From positions 60,344,563 to 60,408,562 of the forward strand of contig CANTUZ010000002.1 in assembly GCA_947846985.1 (NCBI GenBank): DNA of 64,000 bases, given 5' to 3'. This DNA comes from Fratercula arctica (lineage: Eukaryota > Chordata > Aves > Charadriiformes > Alcidae). Made by a program: the position numbers and the translations under genes. Below are positions 61,836 through 64,000 of this stretch, one piece after another. Position 1 is the stretch's first letter, and each line of letters starts with the position of its first letter. Under the pieces are notes generated by a model. That model searched no databases. It was not told the DNA's origin and was given only the letters and a program-made list of their open reading frames with translations.

Positions 61836-62085
61836 GGATCACAGAGTAATTCAGTCTGGATGTGGCCTCCAGGGGTTGTCTAGTCTGACCTGCTGCTCAG
61901 GGCTGATGGAGTCAGGCTGGGTGGCTGAGGGCTGTGTCCATTTAAGTCCTGAACACCTCCAAGGATGGAGATCCTAGCATGTCTCTGGACAACCTGTGAC
62001 AGTGTTTGACAATCCTCATGATGATTTTTTTTTCCTTATATCTAATTGGAATTTCCAACATTTCAGCTTGAGTTGGTTACCTCTT
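61836..62085 (-). mobile_element. Old CR1 LINE 3' fragment
   Basis: The + strand reads GGATCACAGAGTAATTCAGTC, GGTTGTCTAGTCTGACC, ACCTCCAAGGATGGAGATCC, GGACAACCTGTGACAGTGTTTGACAATCCTCA. This is the CR1 3' end in reverse with many substitutions, ending near GAGTTGGTTACCTCTT. There is no coding frame. It is older than the copies at 8-10 kb and of similar orientation (minus). Confidence 0.85.
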
Positions 62086-64000
62086 TCTATATATATTTAT
62101 ATGTATGCATGTGTGTATATACACATATCTATAAACACGCAAGTTTGTTCTTGTTATGTGGAGGTAATGTAAGGCCAACAGGGACCCTTCCAAAGATAGG
62201 AACATTTGTTTTGAACCAGCTATTGCTGACTAAATCAATTATTTCTAACAACCTTTTGTGGAATCTTCCCTGTTGCCACAGAAGGGCACTGATTGATATA
62301 GCATTCTCCGATATCAATCACTGATTGCTATATACATCTCTGATATAGAGATGATGAAAAAGCCTGAAGTATGTAAAGGCATTGAGAGCTACTGCATACG
62401 CCTAATGCATGCCTCAAATTTTAATTTCCAATTCCGTTTATAGGAAATGGGTATGAAATAACTTTTTAACTCTAATATATCCACCAGGCTAGTCAAGCTG
62501 AATATTGAAGTATCTAGTTTGTCTATAAAGTCCTCGTAAAATTACAGGCCTAAGAATTTCTGTATTTTGAGAGAAGGCAGAGAGAGTACTGTGCTTCAAA
62601 ATATCTTTATTTGTTGATACATTTTTGCCTAGCACAGCATGTAACAAAACAATAGACAAAAAAAAAAAAAAAACCACCTCAGTAAATAGGAATAAAGAAT
62701 GGCACCTGGAAACACTTTCTCCTCTGTCTGGCAGATGGTTTTGTTTCTTAGATAAATTCCACACTTTTCTGGTGGATTATGAGTTGATTCACTTTCTGCA
62801 TGTGAGCGGTCTGAACAAGTTGCAATTTTTTGTGAAGTTCAGGATCTCTTTCTCGCCGGCTCTATGGCAGTTTTGCTCTTGCCATCTGCAAAACATGATG
62901 AAATATATATTATAAGGAATCAAAATGTTGGCAAAACGTGATTTTGTTCTTGCTTTCATTGTCAGAGTAGTAGTTCAGCTTCAGTTGCTAAATAAGTTAT
63001 GGTTTTTTTGAATGTCTGTGCTACCCTTGTACTATTTACAATATTTATGCTGGTTCAGTCTTTGAGAGATTTTTACATGGGGCACATTTGTAGGTGTTAA
63101 GCATAACAAAGTGTGAATGAAATATTTCAAGTTTGTAGGGGGAAATCGATATACTGATGATTATATCACTAGTTATATCTTTGTTTAGTTGTATAATGAA
63201 GAAAATCAGTTGTTTAGTGTTTTAGCCTACCAACTCAACCTCAGTGCAGAAATGTGTATGGTAACATCTACACAAAGACGGTTATGACCTAAGTTTTATA
63301 AAAGACCTAGTATACAGCTGTTTTTATGGAGATTTGTCATCTGACCTTCATATAAAGGGAGTTTATGGTATTCTTGTGAGAAAGCAGAAGAGCAAGACAT
63401 TGAGCATTATCATGTGTGGGAATTCAGTCACAGGGAGATTGATCTTTGGCAGAAACTCATCCTAAAATGGCTGTGACTTCTAATTCTTAACTGTTACAAT
63501 TGGCATTAGTTTGACAGCTTTTGCATGTCATTGTATGTATGTACACATACTGTGGAAAAGCAGACAAATGGAATCAGATAATTTAGTATCATAAGTACCA
63601 AACTTCCTTGTGGTCGTGAAAGACCAAATATAATAATAGGTCGTTGATCCTCACTGGGATCTTGGGCTGTATTGCATTAAAAGAAAATAATTAGTAATTG
63701 TCAATATAAGTAATGCAACTCTCATATGTTTGCCTCAGAGGAGAAACAGGTGTACTGACAATACATCATAAAATAAATCTTTGTTATAAAAATGATTTAT
63801 TAAGAATAATGTTTCATAGCAAAGTCTCAGGAGTGACATAGTTCACTTTCAGGTTTCATCCACTATCATCTCTGTTTCAGAAGAATGTGAGCAATATTGT
63901 ACAGAAACTTATTCTTTGCTGTATTTTTGAATATTTGCCATTTCTGCTTATTTTCTAGAAAAGTATATTAGAATTATTTTTATTACTTACCTGAAAACAA
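62086..64000. other. Intronic sequence to the window end, nothing recognised
   Basis: It starts with a short TATATA/TGTGTA low-complexity stretch (about 62085-62135) and has an A-run at 62658. No gene, exon or further mobile element was recognised. Confidence 0.5.

Overview
This is a piece of a bird genome. The evidence is the set of chicken-repeat-1 (CR1) LINEs with the typical avian 3' end, the AT-rich intronic background, and one endogenous retrovirus of an avian class-III (ERVL-like) type. There is no bacterial-style gene organisation. Almost all of the window reads as intron. One host exon is recognisable (49870-50026, + strand). Its 51 complete codons encode part of the fibrinogen-like region of a contactin-associated protein (Caspr family), best matched from memory to CNTNAP2, a gene known for very long introns. 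The flanking exons are not in the window, so about 49.9 kb upstream and 14 kb downstream of the exon are taken as CNTNAP2 intron.

Layout: 1-3.7 kb, featureless AT-rich intron with one long poly-T. 3.7-4.6 kb, a very old CR1-clade LINE. 8.0-10.2 kb, three CR1 pieces of different ages in the same (minus) orientation, the last with a readable reverse-transcriptase fragment. 10.2-19.75 kb, unique intron with two small inverted repeats. 19.756-26.085 kb, a complete endogenous retrovirus in the same orientation as the host gene. 26-49.9 kb, mostly unique intron with a MIR-like SINE remnant, old CR1 fragments and a GC-rich unclassified block. 49.87-50.03 kb, the host exon. 51.0-51.9 kb, a decayed CR1. 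56.1-56.45 kb, two pure microsatellites. 61.8-62.1 kb, an old CR1 fragment.

The retrovirus is the most interesting object. It has two nearly identical LTRs (335 and 336 bp, about 8 substitutions plus one 1-bp indel by eye), a perfect 5-bp target duplication (CCAAG), a Lys-type primer-binding site, a long open gag-like frame (694 codons), and an open pol frame with protease, reverse transcriptase, RNase H and integrase. It has no env and no visible dUTPase. Gag and pol lie in the same reading frame and are separated by one UAG, followed at short distance by a hairpin that can form an H-type pseudoknot. That layout suggests stop-codon readthrough. The gag-like protein is odd: it begins with several hydrophobic, membrane-like segments, carries an in-frame 30-bp (10-residue) minisatellite, and shows no CCHC zinc knuckle. 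No other new system was found. All repeat-family and gene assignments were made by eye from remembered consensus features, without a database search.
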